Positions 28,397-42,776 of a stretch of DNA of 64,000 bases are shown piece after piece. The stretch is from NCBI RefSeq assembly GCF_003751605.1, contig NZ_RJVJ01000001.1:3410001-3474000 (forward strand). Reading direction: 5' to 3'. The stretch is from Kitasatospora cineracea. Lineage in GTDB: Bacteria > Actinomycetota > Actinomycetes > Streptomycetales > Streptomycetaceae. A model generated the notes under the pieces. That model had not been told where the DNA came from. It saw nothing but the letters and a program-made list of their open reading frames with translations, and made no database searches. A program made the position numbers and the translations under genes. Position 1 is the stretch's first letter; each line of letters starts with the position of its first letter.

Positions 28397-29137
28397 ATGA
28401 GCACCATCACCGCAGACCCGCACACCGACAGCCCGCAGCCCCGGATACCCGACGCCGACCACCACCGGGACGTCAACGGCGGCTGGCTGCGCCCCGCCGT
28501 GTTCGGCGCGATGGACGGCCTGGTCTCCAACTTCGCGCTGATGACCGGCGTGGTGGGCGGCGACGCCGCGCCGAGCACCGTGGTGCTCACCGGCCTGGCC
28601 GGCCTGGCGGCCGGCGCGTTCTCCATGGCGGCCGGCGAGTACACCTCGGTGGCCTCCCAACGCGAGCTGGTGGAAGCCGAGTTGGAGGCCGAGCGGATCG
28701 AGCTGCGGCGCAACCCGCACGGCGAACTGGCCGAACTGGCCGAACTGTACGTGTCCCGGGGCGTCGACCCGGAGCTGGCCCGCGAGGTGGCCCGACAGCT
28801 GTCCGCCGACCCGGACACCACGCTGGCCGTGCACGCCCGCGAGGAGCTCGGCGTCGACCCGGACGACCTGCCCTCGCCGCTGGTCGCCGCGGTCTCCTCG
28901 TTCGGCTGCTTCGCGCTCGGCGCGCTGCTCCCGGTGCTGCCCTACCTGCTGGGCGCGACCACGCTCTGGCCGGCCGCGCTGCTGGCGGTGCTCGGCCTGT
29001 TCGGCTGCGGCGCCGTGGTGGCCCGGGTGACCGCCCGCAGCTGGTGGTTCTCCGGCCTGCGGCAACTGGTGCTGGGCGGCGCCGCGGCGGGCGTCACCTA
29101 CCTGCTGGGGCGGCTGATCGGCGGGGCGATCGGCTGA
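28397..29137 (+). CDS. VIT1/CCC1-family metal transporter
   Basis: 246 aa. Family blocks are FGAMDGLVSNFALMTGVVGG in helix 1, LAAGAFSMAAGEYTSVASQRE in helix 2 and a charged cytoplasmic segment with ELAELY..RGVDPELA. Three more helices follow. Members move Fe2+ or Mn2+. ATG 28397 follows GGGGAGCC. It is a single gene between the lgt terminator and the gltB leader. Metal preference cannot be told. Confidence 0.9.
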   Translation: MSTITADPHTDSPQPRIPDADHHRDVNGGWLRPAVFGAMDGLVSNFALMTGVVGGDAAPSTVVLTGLAGLAAGAFSMAAGEYTSVASQRELVEAELEAERIELRRNPHGELAELAELYVSRGVDPELAREVARQLSADPDTTLAVHAREELGVDPDDLPSPLVAAVSSFGCFALGALLPVLPYLLGATTLWPAALLAVLGLFGCGAVVARVTARSWWFSGLRQLVLGGAAAGVTYLLGRLIGGAIG

Positions 29138-29565
29138 CCGGCCACCCGGACGGACCTGTACGAAAACCCAGACCTCTGTATAGTTATGCCATGGAACGCG
29201 TGATGTTCCGCACATGGGCCCGAGCCTGCACCTTGCCCTAGTCTCGACATCCGGCTGTCGACCCCCGCAATCGAAACCGGGGGCGGCGTCGACTTCGAAG
29301 AATCCCAGGTGAGGACACCCCAACGGCTGTTCCGAGGGCGTTTCGCCCTCGTTTCACGCCCTTCGGCACCGGGCACACTGGAGGGAACGCGCGACGCTGC
29401 GCCACCCCCTCCATCCGCCCCCTGACCTGGGGATCATCCCGAGATGTGGACGTCTGAATCCACTTCCCGGGACAAGCGGCATCATGTAACCTGCACCGAC
29501 AAATCGCATCAGGGCCAACGTCGTCCCTTTGCATGAAGCAACTGTTTACGACGACGGGAGAGCCG
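29138..29565 (+). promoter_or_regulatory. Long structured leader and promoter region of gltB
   Basis: There is no gene of normal size in these ~430 bp. A TATAGT -10-like hexamer lies at 29179-29184. A 16-codon mini-ORF starts at ATG 29191 and stops at 29241. Two hairpins follow: nested GTCGAC and CCCCG/CGGGG arms around 29258-29293, and CGAGGGCG-TTT-CGCCCTCG at 29333-29351. This suggests a long 5' UTR with possible regulation, but no known riboswitch was recognised. Confidence 0.45.
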
Positions 29566-34183
<4,618 letters not shown>

Positions 34184-34191
<8 letters not shown>

Positions 34192-35644
34192 CCCCAAGGG
34201 CTTCCTGACCACGCCCAAGCAGCTGGCGGAGCGCCGTCCGGTGGACGTCCGGCTCCGCGACTGGAACGAGGTCTACGTCGAGCGCAGCCTCCTTCCGATC
34301 ATCACCAAGCAGGCCGGCCGCTGCATGGACTGCGGCATCCCGTTCTGCCACAACGGCTGCCCGCTCGGGAACCTCATCCCCGAGTGGAACGACCTCGCCT
34401 ACCGGGACGACTGGACCGGCGCGATCGAGCGGCTGCACGCCACCAACAACTTCCCGGAGTTCACCGGCCGCCTGTGCCCGGCTCCGTGCGAGTCGGCGTG
34501 CGTCCTGGGCATCAACCAGGACGCGGTGACCATCAAGAACGTCGAGGTCACCATCATCGACAAGGCCTGGGACCGCGGCGGGGTCACCCCGCAGGTCCCC
34601 GAGCGCCTGTCCGGCAAGACCGTCGCCGTGATCGGCTCCGGCCCGGCCGGCCTGGCCGCCGCCCAGCAGCTCACCCGGGCCGGGCACACCGTGGTGGTGT
34701 ACGAGCGCGCCGACCGGATCGGCGGCCTGCTGCGCTACGGCATCCCCGAGTTCAAGATGGAGAAGCGCCACATCAACCGCCGCATCGAGCAGATGCGCGC
34801 GGAGGGCACCCGCTTCCGCACCGGCGTCGAGGCCGGCGTCGACATCAGCGGCCAGGACCTGCGCTCGCGCTTCGACGCGGTCGTCGTCGCGGCCGGCGCC
34901 ACCACCGCCCGCGACCTGCCCGTCCCGGGCCGGGAGCTGAACGGCGTCCACCAGGCGATGGAGTACCTGCCGCTGGCCAACAAGGTCCAGGAGGGCGACT
35001 ACGTCGACTCCCCGATCTCGGCCAAGGGCAAGCACGTCGTCGTCATCGGCGGCGGCGACACCGGCGCCGACTGCGTCGGCACCGCGCACCGCCAGGGCGC
35101 GGCCTCGGTCACCCAGCTGGAGATCATGCCGCGGCCCTCCGAGGACCGCCCGGCCGGCCAGCCCTGGCCGACCATGCCGATGACCTACAAGGTCACCTCG
35201 GCCCACGAGGAGGGCGGCGAGCGGATCTACTCCGTCTCCACCACCCACTTCGCCGGCGACGAGGACGGCAACGTCCAGGAACTGCACCTGGTCGAGGTCG
35301 AGTTCAAGAACGGCAAGTTCGAGCCCGTCCCCGGCAGCGAGAAGGTCATCCCGGCCCAGCTGGTCACCCTCGCCATGGGCTTCACCGGCACCGACGTCAA
35401 GAACGGCCTCGTCGAGCAGCTCGGCGTCGACCTCGACGCCCGCGGCAACGTCGCCCGCGACGGCAAGTTCGGCACCAACGTCGACGGGGTGTACGTTTGC
35501 GGTGACGCCGGTCGCGGCCAGTCCCTGATCGTCTGGGCGATCGCGGAAGGCCGCTCGGCCGCCTCGGCGGTCGACGCCTACCTGGGCGGCAAGACCCCGC
35601 TCCCCGCCCCGATCAAGCCGACCGACCGCTCGCTGGTGGTCTGA
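34184..35644 (+). CDS. gltD: Glutamate synthase (NADPH) small subunit
   Basis: 486 aa electron-transfer subunit. The N-terminal domain binds two 4Fe-4S clusters through [17 protein letters not shown] and [10 protein letters not shown]. The FAD site is [14 protein letters not shown] and the NADPH site [13 protein letters not shown]; the C-terminal FAD contact is [21 protein letters not shown] 34184 lies within the gltB end, so the two are translationally coupled. A terminator follows 90 bp downstream. Confidence 0.96.
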
Positions 35645-35734
35645 CCGACCGCCGCCCCACGAACGCCCAGCCCCCCGCGAGGGGGGTACGGCCGACAAAC
35701 ACCGACCCGCCAGAGCCGCCGGGACCCGGTCATC

Positions 35735-35777
35735 ACGACGCCTGCCCACTCCCCGACCAGGTAAGGGCAGGCGTCGT
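35735..35777. terminator. Bidirectional terminator after gltD
   Basis: Perfect 13-bp stem ACGACGCCTGCCC / GGGCAGGCGTCGT with a 17-nt loop, followed by TGTCGTTCC. It lies between gltD (plus) and the NTF2-like gene (minus) and can serve both. Confidence 0.8.
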
Positions 35778-35800
35778 TGTCGTTCCCGGACCCCGCGCGT

Positions 35801-36163
35801 TCAGGCCGCCGGGACCTTGTCGAGGAAGCCGACCACGGTGGCGATCCGGCCGTCCCCGTCCGCGGTCAGGACGTCGAAGCCGACCACCAGGGGCTCCGCG
35901 GCGCCCTCCGGGGCCAGCTCCCAGGTGAAGCGGGCCACGTGGTGGTGGGCGTCGACCGGGCCGAGGCGGAAGACCAGGCCGGCGAACTGGGCCTGGACGG
36001 CGGCCAGGGCGGCGTCGAACTGCTCGTGGCCGCGGGTCTCGACCAGCGGGTCGGTGTAGCTGCCGTCGGCGGCCCAGGTCTCCTCGACGAGCTTGCGGCG
36101 CGCGGCCGGGTCGGTCTCGTTCCAGGCGGCCAGGTAGCGCTCGGCCAGGTGCTGCAGGTCCAT
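35801..36163 (-). CDS. SnoaL/NTF2-like family protein
   Basis: 120 aa. It fits the NTF2-like alpha+beta cone: an N-terminal helix MDLQHLAERYLAAWNE, then WAADGSYTDPLVETRGHE, and core strands AHHHVARFTWELAP and PLVVGFDVLTADGDGRIATVVGF. Such proteins include isomerases, cyclases and simple binding proteins. ATG 36163 has an AAGGAGA ribosome site. It is divergent from the LAL regulator, 96 bp away, and might be its target. Substrate unknown. Confidence 0.85.
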   Translation of the reverse strand: MDLQHLAERYLAAWNETDPAARRKLVEETWAADGSYTDPLVETRGHEQFDAALAAVQAQFAGLVFRLGPVDAHHHVARFTWELAPEGAAEPLVVGFDVLTADGDGRIATVVGFLDKVPAA

Positions 36164-36259
36164 CGTGGTCTCCTTCTGAGCTGCGGTCTCCCTTGCAGGA
36201 CAAGAAGTTACGGAGATCGCCCGGCCGGGGAATCGGTCACCCATAGGTAGGGTCGACCC

Positions 36260-38992
36260 ATGCTGTACGGACGGGGGACGGAACGGGCCGCGGTCGACCA
36301 GCTGCTCGCGGCGGCCGGCGGGGGACGGGCCGGGGCGCTGGTGCTGCGCGGCGAACCGGGCATCGGGAAGAGCGCACTGCTGGACGCGGCCGCCAGCGCG
36401 GCCGCCGGGTGGCGGGTGCTGCGGGCCGCCGGAGTAGAGAGCGAGGCCCGGCTGCCGCACGCGGTGCTCAGCCAGCTGCTGGCCCCCGCCCTGGGCGAAC
36501 TGGACGGCCTGCCCGGACCGCAACGGGCCGCGCTGGAACGGACCCTGGGCCTGGCCGACGGCCCCGCCGGGGACCGGCTGCTGGTCGGCCTCGCGGTGCT
36601 CACCCTGCTCGGCGACCTCGCCGAACGGCAGCCGGTCCTGGCCCTGGTGGACGACCTCCAGTGGGCCGACCCGGAGTCCGCGGCGGTGCTGCGGCTGGCC
36701 GCCCGCCGGCTCGGCGCCGAACGCGTCGCCCTGCTGCTCGCCACCCGGGAGGACGACGGCCCCGACCCGGCCGGACTGCCCGACCTGCGGATCGGACCGC
36801 TGGCCGAACCCGACGCGGCCGCCCTGCTGCACCACCTCGCCCCCGAACTCCCGGACCCCGCACGGGTGCTGGCCGCCGCCGCCGGCAACCCGCTGGCCCT
36901 GCGCGAACTCCCGCACGGCGCGGACACCGGCGCCCTGCCGCCCGCCGGACGGCTCCGGCTCGCCTACCACGGCCAGGTCAGCCGCCTGCCCGGCCGCACC
37001 CAGCGCTGGCTGCTGCTCGCCGCCCTGGAGGAGACCGGGGCCCTGGAAGTACTGCTGCGGGCCGCCGCCGAGAGCGGCCTGGACGCCGCCGACCTCGCCC
37101 CCGCCGAGGAACAGGGCCTGCTGAAGGTCGACCTGACGGCGGGCCGGGTGGCGTTCCGCCACCCGCTGCTGCGCTCCGCCGTCGCCGACCGGGCCCCGCT
37201 CGTCGACCGGCTGGCCGCGCACCGGGCCCTGGCCGCCGCCCACGGGCCCGCCGAACCGCTGCGCCGGGCCTGGCACCGGGCCCTGGCCGCCACCGGCCGG
37301 GACGCCGACGCCGCCGGAGAACTCGCCGCCGCGGCCGGGGCCGCCGCCGCCCGCGGCGGGCACACCGGGGCCTCCGCCGCCTACGAGCGGGCCGCCCGGC
37401 TCAGCCCCGACCCCGACCTCGCCCGCCGCTGGACGGTCGAGGCGGTCGAGGCCGCGCTGGAGGCCGGCGAAGTGGACCGGGCCGAACGGCTCGCCCTCGC
37501 CGCCGACCGGCCGGACAGCGACCCGGTGACCCGCGCCCACCTGCTGTTCGCCCGCGGCGTCGCCGAGTTCTGGCGCGGCGAGCACGGCCCCGCGCACCGC
37601 CGGCTGACCGAGGCCGCCGCACTCGTCGCCGACCCGCACCCCGGCCCGGCCGCCCGCGTCCTGGTGCAGGCCGTGCACGTCGCCTGGTACGACGGCCTCC
37701 CGGCCGTCCGGGACACCCTGGCGGCGCTCACCGCCCTGCCGCTGCCCGCCGACGACCCGCTCGAACCGGTCGTCCGCTACCTGGCGGCGGCGCTCGGCCC
37801 GCTGGTGGGGGAACAGGAGCAGGAGCAGGAGCAGGGGCCGGACGCGGGTCCGGCCGGCGCCGGGGGAGCGGGCGCCGGGGTCCCCACGTTGCCCGAGGCG
37901 GAGCGGGCCGCGCGGGCGGCCGGGGCGGCGGTGCCCGTCGACCTGGCGCTGGCCTGCGGGGCGGGGCTGGTGCCCGGCCACGACGCGGAGGTGCTGGACC
38001 TGGCCCGCCGGCTGGTCCGGGAGGGGCGGGAGGCCGGGGCCTTCGGGACGCTGCCGACGCTGCTGTTCTTCCTCGCCGAGGCCGAGCTCTTCGACGGCCG
38101 CCCCGGCCTGGCCGCCGACCACGCGGCCGAGGCGCTGGGGCTGGCCCGGGACACCGGACAGCCGCTGTGGACCGGGCAGTTGCACGGCTTCCTGGCCTAC
38201 CTGTCCGCCGTCCGCGGCGACGGCGACCCGTGCCGGGAGCAGGCCGCCGCGGCCTTCGCCCGGGGCGGCGCGGGCGCCCCCTGGGCGCGCTGGGCGCTGG
38301 GCGTGCTCGACCTGGGCGCGGGCCGGGCCGAGGACGCCTTCGGGCAGCTGGCCGCGCTCACCGGCGGCCCGCACGCGCACCACGTCAGCGCGGTGCGCGC
38401 GGTGCCCGACCTGGTGGAGGCCGCGGTGCGGCTGCGCCGGGGGGAGCGGACCGCCGGGCCGCTGGCCGGGTTCGAGCGCTGGGCCGCGCGGGCCGACCGG
38501 CCGTGGGCCCGGGCCCTGGTGCACCGCTGCCACGCGCTGCTGGCGCCCGACGAGTTCGCCGAGGACCGCTACCTGGCGGCGCTGGCCGGGCACGCCGAGC
38601 AGCCCCGGCCCTGGGAGCAGGCCCGGACCGAGCTGCTGTACGGCGAGTGGCTGCGCCGCGGCCGCCGCAAGGCGGAGGCCCGGGCCCCGCTGCGCTCCGC
38701 CGAGCAGGCCTTCCGGCGGCTGGGCGCCGGGCCGTGGGCGGAGCGGGCCCGGCTGGAGCTGGAGGCCACCGGCGGCCCGGCCGCCGCGGGTCCGGAGCGG
38801 ACGGTGGCCGGGCTGACCCCGCAGGAGTCGCAGATCGTCCGGCTGGCCGCGCAGGGCCTGTCCAACCGGGAGATCGCCGCGCAGCTGTTCCTGAGCGCCC
38901 GCACCGTCGGGCACCACCTGTACAAGGCGTACCCGAAGCTCGGCGTGGGCTCGCGCACCGATCTGGCGGGCGTGCTGCCGGCGCTGTCCTGA
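36260..38992 (+). CDS. LAL-type LuxR family transcriptional regulator
   Basis: 910 aa. N-terminal AAA-type ATPase with Walker A LRGEPGIGKSALLDAA (~residue 35) and Walker B LALVDDLQWADPES (~130), a long TPR-like alpha-helical middle and a C-terminal LuxR helix-turn-helix, GLTPQESQIVRLAAQGLSNR followed by EIAAQLFLSARTVGHHL. This is the size and layout of large ATP-binding LuxR activators common in actinomycete secondary metabolism. A polar insert with an EQ repeat (~520) breaks the middle. It could control either the NTF2-like gene or the biosynthetic genes 3 kb downstream. Confidence 0.92.
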   Translation: MLYGRGTERAAVDQLLAAAGGGRAGALVLRGEPGIGKSALLDAAASAAAGWRVLRAAGVESEARLPHAVLSQLLAPALGELDGLPGPQRAALERTLGLADGPAGDRLLVGLAVLTLLGDLAERQPVLALVDDLQWADPESAAVLRLAARRLGAERVALLLATREDDGPDPAGLPDLRIGPLAEPDAAALLHHLAPELPDPARVLAAAAGNPLALRELPHGADTGALPPAGRLRLAYHGQVSRLPGRTQRWLLLAALEETGALEVLLRAAAESGLDAADLAPAEEQGLLKVDLTAGRVAFRHPLLRSAVADRAPLVDRLAAHRALAAAHGPAEPLRRAWHRALAATGRDADAAGELAAAAGAAAARGGHTGASAAYERAARLSPDPDLARRWTVEAVEAALEAGEVDRAERLALAADRPDSDPVTRAHLLFARGVAEFWRGEHGPAHRRLTEAAALVADPHPGPAARVLVQAVHVAWYDGLPAVRDTLAALTALPLPADDPLEPVVRYLAAALGPLVGEQEQEQEQGPDAGPAGAGGAGAGVPTLPEAERAARAAGAAVPVDLALACGAGLVPGHDAEVLDLARRLVREGREAGAFGTLPTLLFFLAEAELFDGRPGLAADHAAEALGLARDTGQPLWTGQLHGFLAYLSAVRGDGDPCREQAAAAFARGGAGAPWARWALGVLDLGAGRAEDAFGQLAALTGGPHAHHVSAVRAVPDLVEAAVRLRRGERTAGPLAGFERWAARADRPWARALVHRCHALLAPDEFAEDRYLAALAGHAEQPRPWEQARTELLYGEWLRRGRRKAEARAPLRSAEQAFRRLGAGPWAERARLELEATGGPAAAGPERTVAGLTPQESQIVRLAAQGLSNREIAAQLFLSARTVGHHLYKAYPKLGVGSRTDLAGVLPALS

Positions 38993-39119
38993 GCGGAGTC
39001 GAAACCCGGGCCCGTACAACGGATTGGCCAAATACCGGAAGGATCTCGCGGAGTGTCGTCGCGCAGTGGCAGACTGCATCCCACGGGGTCCAATCGGCGT
39101 TCCTGGGGCGGAGGTTTGC

Positions 39120-39989
39120 ATGACGGGCCTGCAGACGGGCAGCGGTGCGACCGCGCGTCGCATCCAGTTGGGGGCCCAGTTGCGGCGCCTGCGCGAGGCC
39201 CGCGGCGTGACCCGGGAGGACGCCGGGTACTCGATCCGGGCCTCGGAGTCGAAGATCAGCCGGATGGAGCTCGGCCGGGTCGGCTTCAAGCAGCGCGACG
39301 TGGCGGACCTGCTGACGCTCTACGGCGTCGACGACGAGGAGTCCCGGGCCTCGCTGCTCGGCCTGGTCGGCGGCACCAACGCCCCGTCCTGGTGGCACGG
39401 TTACGGGGACGTCGTCCCCGGCTGGTTCCAGACGTACCTCAACCTGGAGGACGCCGCGGACCTGGTCCGCAGCTACGAGGTGCAGTTCGTGCCCGGGCTG
39501 CTGCAGACCCCCGAGTACGTGCACGCGGTGATGCGGGCGGGCAGCCCGGCCGCGCCGGAGGAGGAGATCGCCCGCCGGGCCGCGGTCCGGCTGCGCCGGC
39601 AGCAGCGCTTCCTGGCCGAGGGGTCGACCGCCCGGCTGGAACTGATCGTCGACGAGACGGCGCTGCGCCGCCCGTGCGGCGGCCCCGAGGTGATGGCCGG
39701 TCAGCTGGACCGGCTGGCCGAGCTCTCCCGGCGCGAGACGATCAGCCTGCGGGTGCTGCCGCTGGGGATGGGCGCGCTGGCGGCGGACAGCGGGGCGTTC
39801 ACCGTGCTGTGCTTCCCCGAGCCGGACTTGGCGGACGTGGTCTACGTCGAGCAGTTCACCACCGCGCTGTACCTGGACAAGCCGGTCGAGGTGGCGGAGT
39901 ACACGACCGCGCTGGAGCGGGTGGCGGCGGCCGCGCTGTCCGAGGAGGAGACCAGGTCGCTTCTCGCGGAGATCCTCCAAGACGCCTGA
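39120..39989 (+). CDS. XRE-family regulator with DUF5753 domain
   Basis: 289 aa. An N-terminal helix-turn-helix (GAQLRRLREARGVTREDAGY, then SIRASESKISRMELGR) is followed by the DUF5753 effector domain from ~residue 105 (VPGWFQTYLNLEDAADLVRS, VPGLLQTPEY). Such regulators are numerous in Streptomyces and usually sit beside small DUF397 proteins; none is present here. ATG 39120 follows GGAGG. It runs in the same direction as the aldehyde dehydrogenase 57 bp downstream, so it likely regulates or is co-transcribed with it. Confidence 0.9.
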   Translation: MTGLQTGSGATARRIQLGAQLRRLREARGVTREDAGYSIRASESKISRMELGRVGFKQRDVADLLTLYGVDDEESRASLLGLVGGTNAPSWWHGYGDVVPGWFQTYLNLEDAADLVRSYEVQFVPGLLQTPEYVHAVMRAGSPAAPEEEIARRAAVRLRRQQRFLAEGSTARLELIVDETALRRPCGGPEVMAGQLDRLAELSRRETISLRVLPLGMGALAADSGAFTVLCFPEPDLADVVYVEQFTTALYLDKPVEVAEYTTALERVAAAALSEEETRSLLAEILQDA

Positions 39990-40046
39990 ACCGCAATTAG
40001 GATGATGATCCGTCAGTAGGTGATCGTCAGCGCCGAGAGGGATCGG

Positions 40047-41504
40047 ATGTCCTTGATCGCGGAACTCGCCCTGCAGTACATCGACGGCCAGTGGCGGCCG
40101 GGCACCGGCTCCTGGGACATCGTGGACCTGGACCCGTACAGCGGGGAGAAACTGGCCTCGTTCACGGTCGCCACCGCCGAGGAGATCGACCTGGCCTACC
40201 GCGCCGCCGAGCGGGCCCAGCCCGCCTGGGCCGCCACCAGCCCCTACGAGCGGCGCCTGGTCTTCGAGCGCGCGCTGCGGGTGGTCGAGGAGCGCGAGGC
40301 CGAGATCCTCCAGGTGATGACCGTCGAACTCGGCGGCACCCTCGGGAAGTCCGCCTTCGAGCTCGCCCTGGTCAAGGACATGCTGCGGGAGGCCGGCGCG
40401 CTGGCCCTGCGCGCGGAGGGGAAGATCCTGCCCTCGCCCGTCCCCGGCAAGGAGAACCGGCTCTACCGGCTCCCGGTCGGCGTGGTCGGCGTGATCAGCC
40501 CGTTCAACGCCCCGGTCTTCCTGTCGCTCAAGGCCGTCGCCCCGGCGCTCGCGCTCGGCAACGCGGTCGTCCTCAAGCCGCACCAGGACGCCCCGGTGGC
40601 CGGCGGCACCCTGATCGCCAAGGTCTTCGAGGAGGCCGGGCTGCCGGCCGGCCTGCTGAACGTGGTGCTCACCGACATCGCCGAGATCGGCGACGCCTTC
40701 ATCGAGCACCCCGTCCCCAAGGTGATCGCCTTCACCGGCTCGGACTCCGTCGGCCGGCACGTCGCCACCGTCGCCGCCGCGCACTTGAAGCGGACGGTGC
40801 TCGAACTCGGCGGCAACAGCGCCCTGGTGGTGCTCGACGACGCCGACCTCGACTACGCGGTGGACGCCGCCGTCGCCAGCCGCTTCACCCACCAGGGCCA
40901 GATCTGCATGGCCGCCAACCGGATCCTGGTCGACCGCGCGGTGCTCGCCGAGTTCGGCGAGAAGTTCACCGCCAAGGTCGCCTCGCTGACCGTCGGCGAC
41001 CCCGGCGACCCGGCCACCCAGCTCGGCCCGCTGATCAACTCCGCCCAGGCCGAGGCGATCACCGCCGAGGTCGACCGCGCGATAGCGGACGGCGCCCGCC
41101 CGCTGCTGCACGGCACCACCGTCGGCACCCTGGTCCGGCCGACCGTCCTCACCGACATCCCCGCCGACGACCCGATCCTGCGCCGCGAGGTGTTCGGCCC
41201 GGTCGCCCTGCTGATCCCCTTCGACGGCGAGGAGGAGGCCGTCCGGATCGCCAACGACACCCCGTTCGGCCTCTCCGGCGCCGTCCACACCGCGAACGTC
41301 GAGCGCGGCGTCCGGTTCGCCCAGCGGATCGACACCGGCATGATCCACGTCAACGACGGCACGATCGCGGACGAACCGATCGTGCCGTTCGGCGGCGAGA
41401 AGGGTTCCGGCGTGGGCCGGTTGAACGGCGACACCAGCGTGGACGCGTTCACCACCGTCAAGTGGATCTCGATCCAGCACGGGCGGTCGCGCTTCCCGTT
41501 CTGA
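40047..41504 (+). CDS. Aldehyde dehydrogenase (aryl/benzaldehyde-type)
   Basis: 485 aa NAD(P)+-dependent ALDH. Cofactor and catalytic blocks are ISPFNAPVFLSLKAVAPALA, FTGSDSVGRHVA, LELGGNSALVVLDDADLD (general base Glu) and HQGQICMAANR (catalytic Cys). EVFGPVALLIPF and FGGEKGSGVGR are typical of benzaldehyde/vanillin dehydrogenase-like members. ATG 40047 with GAGAGG six bases upstream is preferred to GTG 40020. It is convergent with the nine-gene operon and probably part of the same pathway, oxidising an aldehyde intermediate; this is inferred. Confidence 0.9.
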   Translation: MSLIAELALQYIDGQWRPGTGSWDIVDLDPYSGEKLASFTVATAEEIDLAYRAAERAQPAWAATSPYERRLVFERALRVVEEREAEILQVMTVELGGTLGKSAFELALVKDMLREAGALALRAEGKILPSPVPGKENRLYRLPVGVVGVISPFNAPVFLSLKAVAPALALGNAVVLKPHQDAPVAGGTLIAKVFEEAGLPAGLLNVVLTDIAEIGDAFIEHPVPKVIAFTGSDSVGRHVATVAAAHLKRTVLELGGNSALVVLDDADLDYAVDAAVASRFTHQGQICMAANRILVDRAVLAEFGEKFTAKVASLTVGDPGDPATQLGPLINSAQAEAITAEVDRAIADGARPLLHGTTVGTLVRPTVLTDIPADDPILRREVFGPVALLIPFDGEEEAVRIANDTPFGLSGAVHTANVERGVRFAQRIDTGMIHVNDGTIADEPIVPFGGEKGSGVGRLNGDTSVDAFTTVKWISIQHGRSRFPF

Positions 41505-41594
41505 CAGTCGCCGCGCACGGCGGGCGCGACAGGCTGCGCACCGCCGGCGAGGTCGCGGTCAACGGCAGGTCACTGCCCGAGCCGCGATCCTGCC

Positions 41595-41624
41595 GGCGGG
41601 TGCCTCCCGCCTCGCGCACCCGCC
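41595..41624. terminator. Stem-loop between convergent ALDH and acyl-CoA dehydrogenase genes
   Basis: GGCGGGTGC at 41595-41603 pairs exactly with GCACCCGCC at 41616-41624 across a 12-nt loop. It lies 13 bp beyond the minus-strand operon's last stop and 91 bp beyond the ALDH stop. Confidence 0.6.
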
Positions 41625-41636
41625 CGTGCCCCCGGG

Positions 41637-42776
41637 TCAGGCCAGGCCCTGGGCGATGACCAGCCGCTGGATCTGGTTGGTCCCCTCGACGATCTGCAGC
41701 AGCTTGGCCTCGCGCATGAAGCGCTCCACCGGGTGGTCGGCGACGTAGCCGGCGCCCCCGAGCACCTGGACGGCGTCGGTGGTCACCTTCATCGCCATGT
41801 CGGTGGCGAAGAGCTTCGCCTTCGCCGCCTCCAGCGAGTAGGGCAGGCCGGCGTCCTTCAGACGGGCGGCGGCCAGCGTGAGCGCCCGCGCGGCGGCGAC
41901 CTGGGTGGCCATGTCCGCCAGCATGAATCCGACGCCCTGGAAGGAGATGATCCGTTCCCCGAACTGCCGGCGGTCCTTGGCGTACCGCACGGCGTAGTCG
42001 ACGGCGGCCTGGGCGAGGCCGACCGCGCAGGCGGCGATGCCCAGCCGGCCGCAGTCCAGCGCGCCCATCGCGATCAGGAAGCCCTTGCCCTCGCGGCCGA
42101 CCAGCCGGTCGGACGGGACCCGCACGGAGTCGAAGCCGATCTGCGCGGTGGGCGAGGACCAGACGCCGAGCTTCTTCTCGCGCTCGTGCACCACCATGCC
42201 GGGCGTGCCCGCGGGCACCACCAGGCAGGACAGGCCGCGGGCCCCCGGGCCGCCGGTGCGGCTGAACACGTTGTAGAAGTCCGCGTGACCGGCGTGGGTG
42301 ACCCAGGACTTGGTCCCCGAGATGCGGTAGCCGCCGTCCTCCTTGGTCGCCCTGGTCGAGAGCGAGGCCGCGTCCGAACCGGCCTCCGGCTCGGACAGGC
42401 AGTACGCGCCGAGGAGTTCGCCGCTGAGCATGTCGGGCAGCAGTTCCTCGCGCTGGGCCCGGGTGCCGTACGTGGCGGTGCCGAAGCAGGCGAGGTTGTG
42501 CACGTTGACCGACTCGGCCACGGCCAGCCAGTGGTAGGCGACCTCCTCCAGCGCCTGGAGGTAGACCTCGTACGGCTGCCCGCCGCCGCCGTACTCCTCG
42601 GGGTAGGGCAGGCTCAGCAGCCCGGCCTTGCCGAGCGTGCGCACGACCTCCCGGGGGAACTCGTGGTTGGCCTCGAACTCGGCGACCCGCGGGGCGAGTT
42701 CGTTGGCGGCGAGGTCCCGGACCAGGTCGAGCAGGTCGGCGGCCTCCTCGCTGGGCAGGATGCGCTGGATCTTCAT
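41637..42776 (-). CDS. Acyl-CoA dehydrogenase family protein
   Basis: 379 aa FAD enzyme. Signatures are GAYCLSEPEAGSDAASL (FAD/substrate), SWVTHAGHADFY, RRQFGERIISFQGVGFMLADM and the C-terminal VQVLGGAGYVADHPVERFMR, then the catalytic Glu of IVEGTNQIQR. It is a full-length, apparently active alpha,beta-desaturase. In carrier-protein pathways relatives oxidise acyl- or prolyl-S-PCP, and that is a candidate role here; a CoA substrate is equally possible. ATG 42776 overlaps the HAD stop (ATGA). It is the last gene of the operon. Confidence 0.9.
   Translation of the reverse strand: MKIQRILPSEEAADLLDLVRDLAANELAPRVAEFEANHEFPREVVRTLGKAGLLSLPYPEEYGGGGQPYEVYLQALEEVAYHWLAVAESVNVHNLACFGTATYGTRAQREELLPDMLSGELLGAYCLSEPEAGSDAASLSTRATKEDGGYRISGTKSWVTHAGHADFYNVFSRTGGPGARGLSCLVVPAGTPGMVVHEREKKLGVWSSPTAQIGFDSVRVPSDRLVGREGKGFLIAMGALDCGRLGIAACAVGLAQAAVDYAVRYAKDRRQFGERIISFQGVGFMLADMATQVAAARALTLAAARLKDAGLPYSLEAAKAKLFATDMAMKVTTDAVQVLGGAGYVADHPVERFMREAKLLQIVEGTNQIQRLVIAQGLA

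Noticed and set aside
29191-29241. 16-codon ORF as a leader peptide of gltB
   Set aside because: No ribosome site and no run of regulatory Gln/Glu codons; kept only as a note in the leader entry.
38385-41480. 1031-codon minus-strand frame across the XRE and ALDH genes
   Set aside because: Mirror of well-supported plus-strand genes.
41637-42776. Acyl-CoA dehydrogenase as a dedicated prolyl-carrier oxidase (pyrrole formation)
   Set aside because: Motifs are those of general acyl-CoA dehydrogenases and the ligase does not look proline-specific, so the narrower call is not supported.
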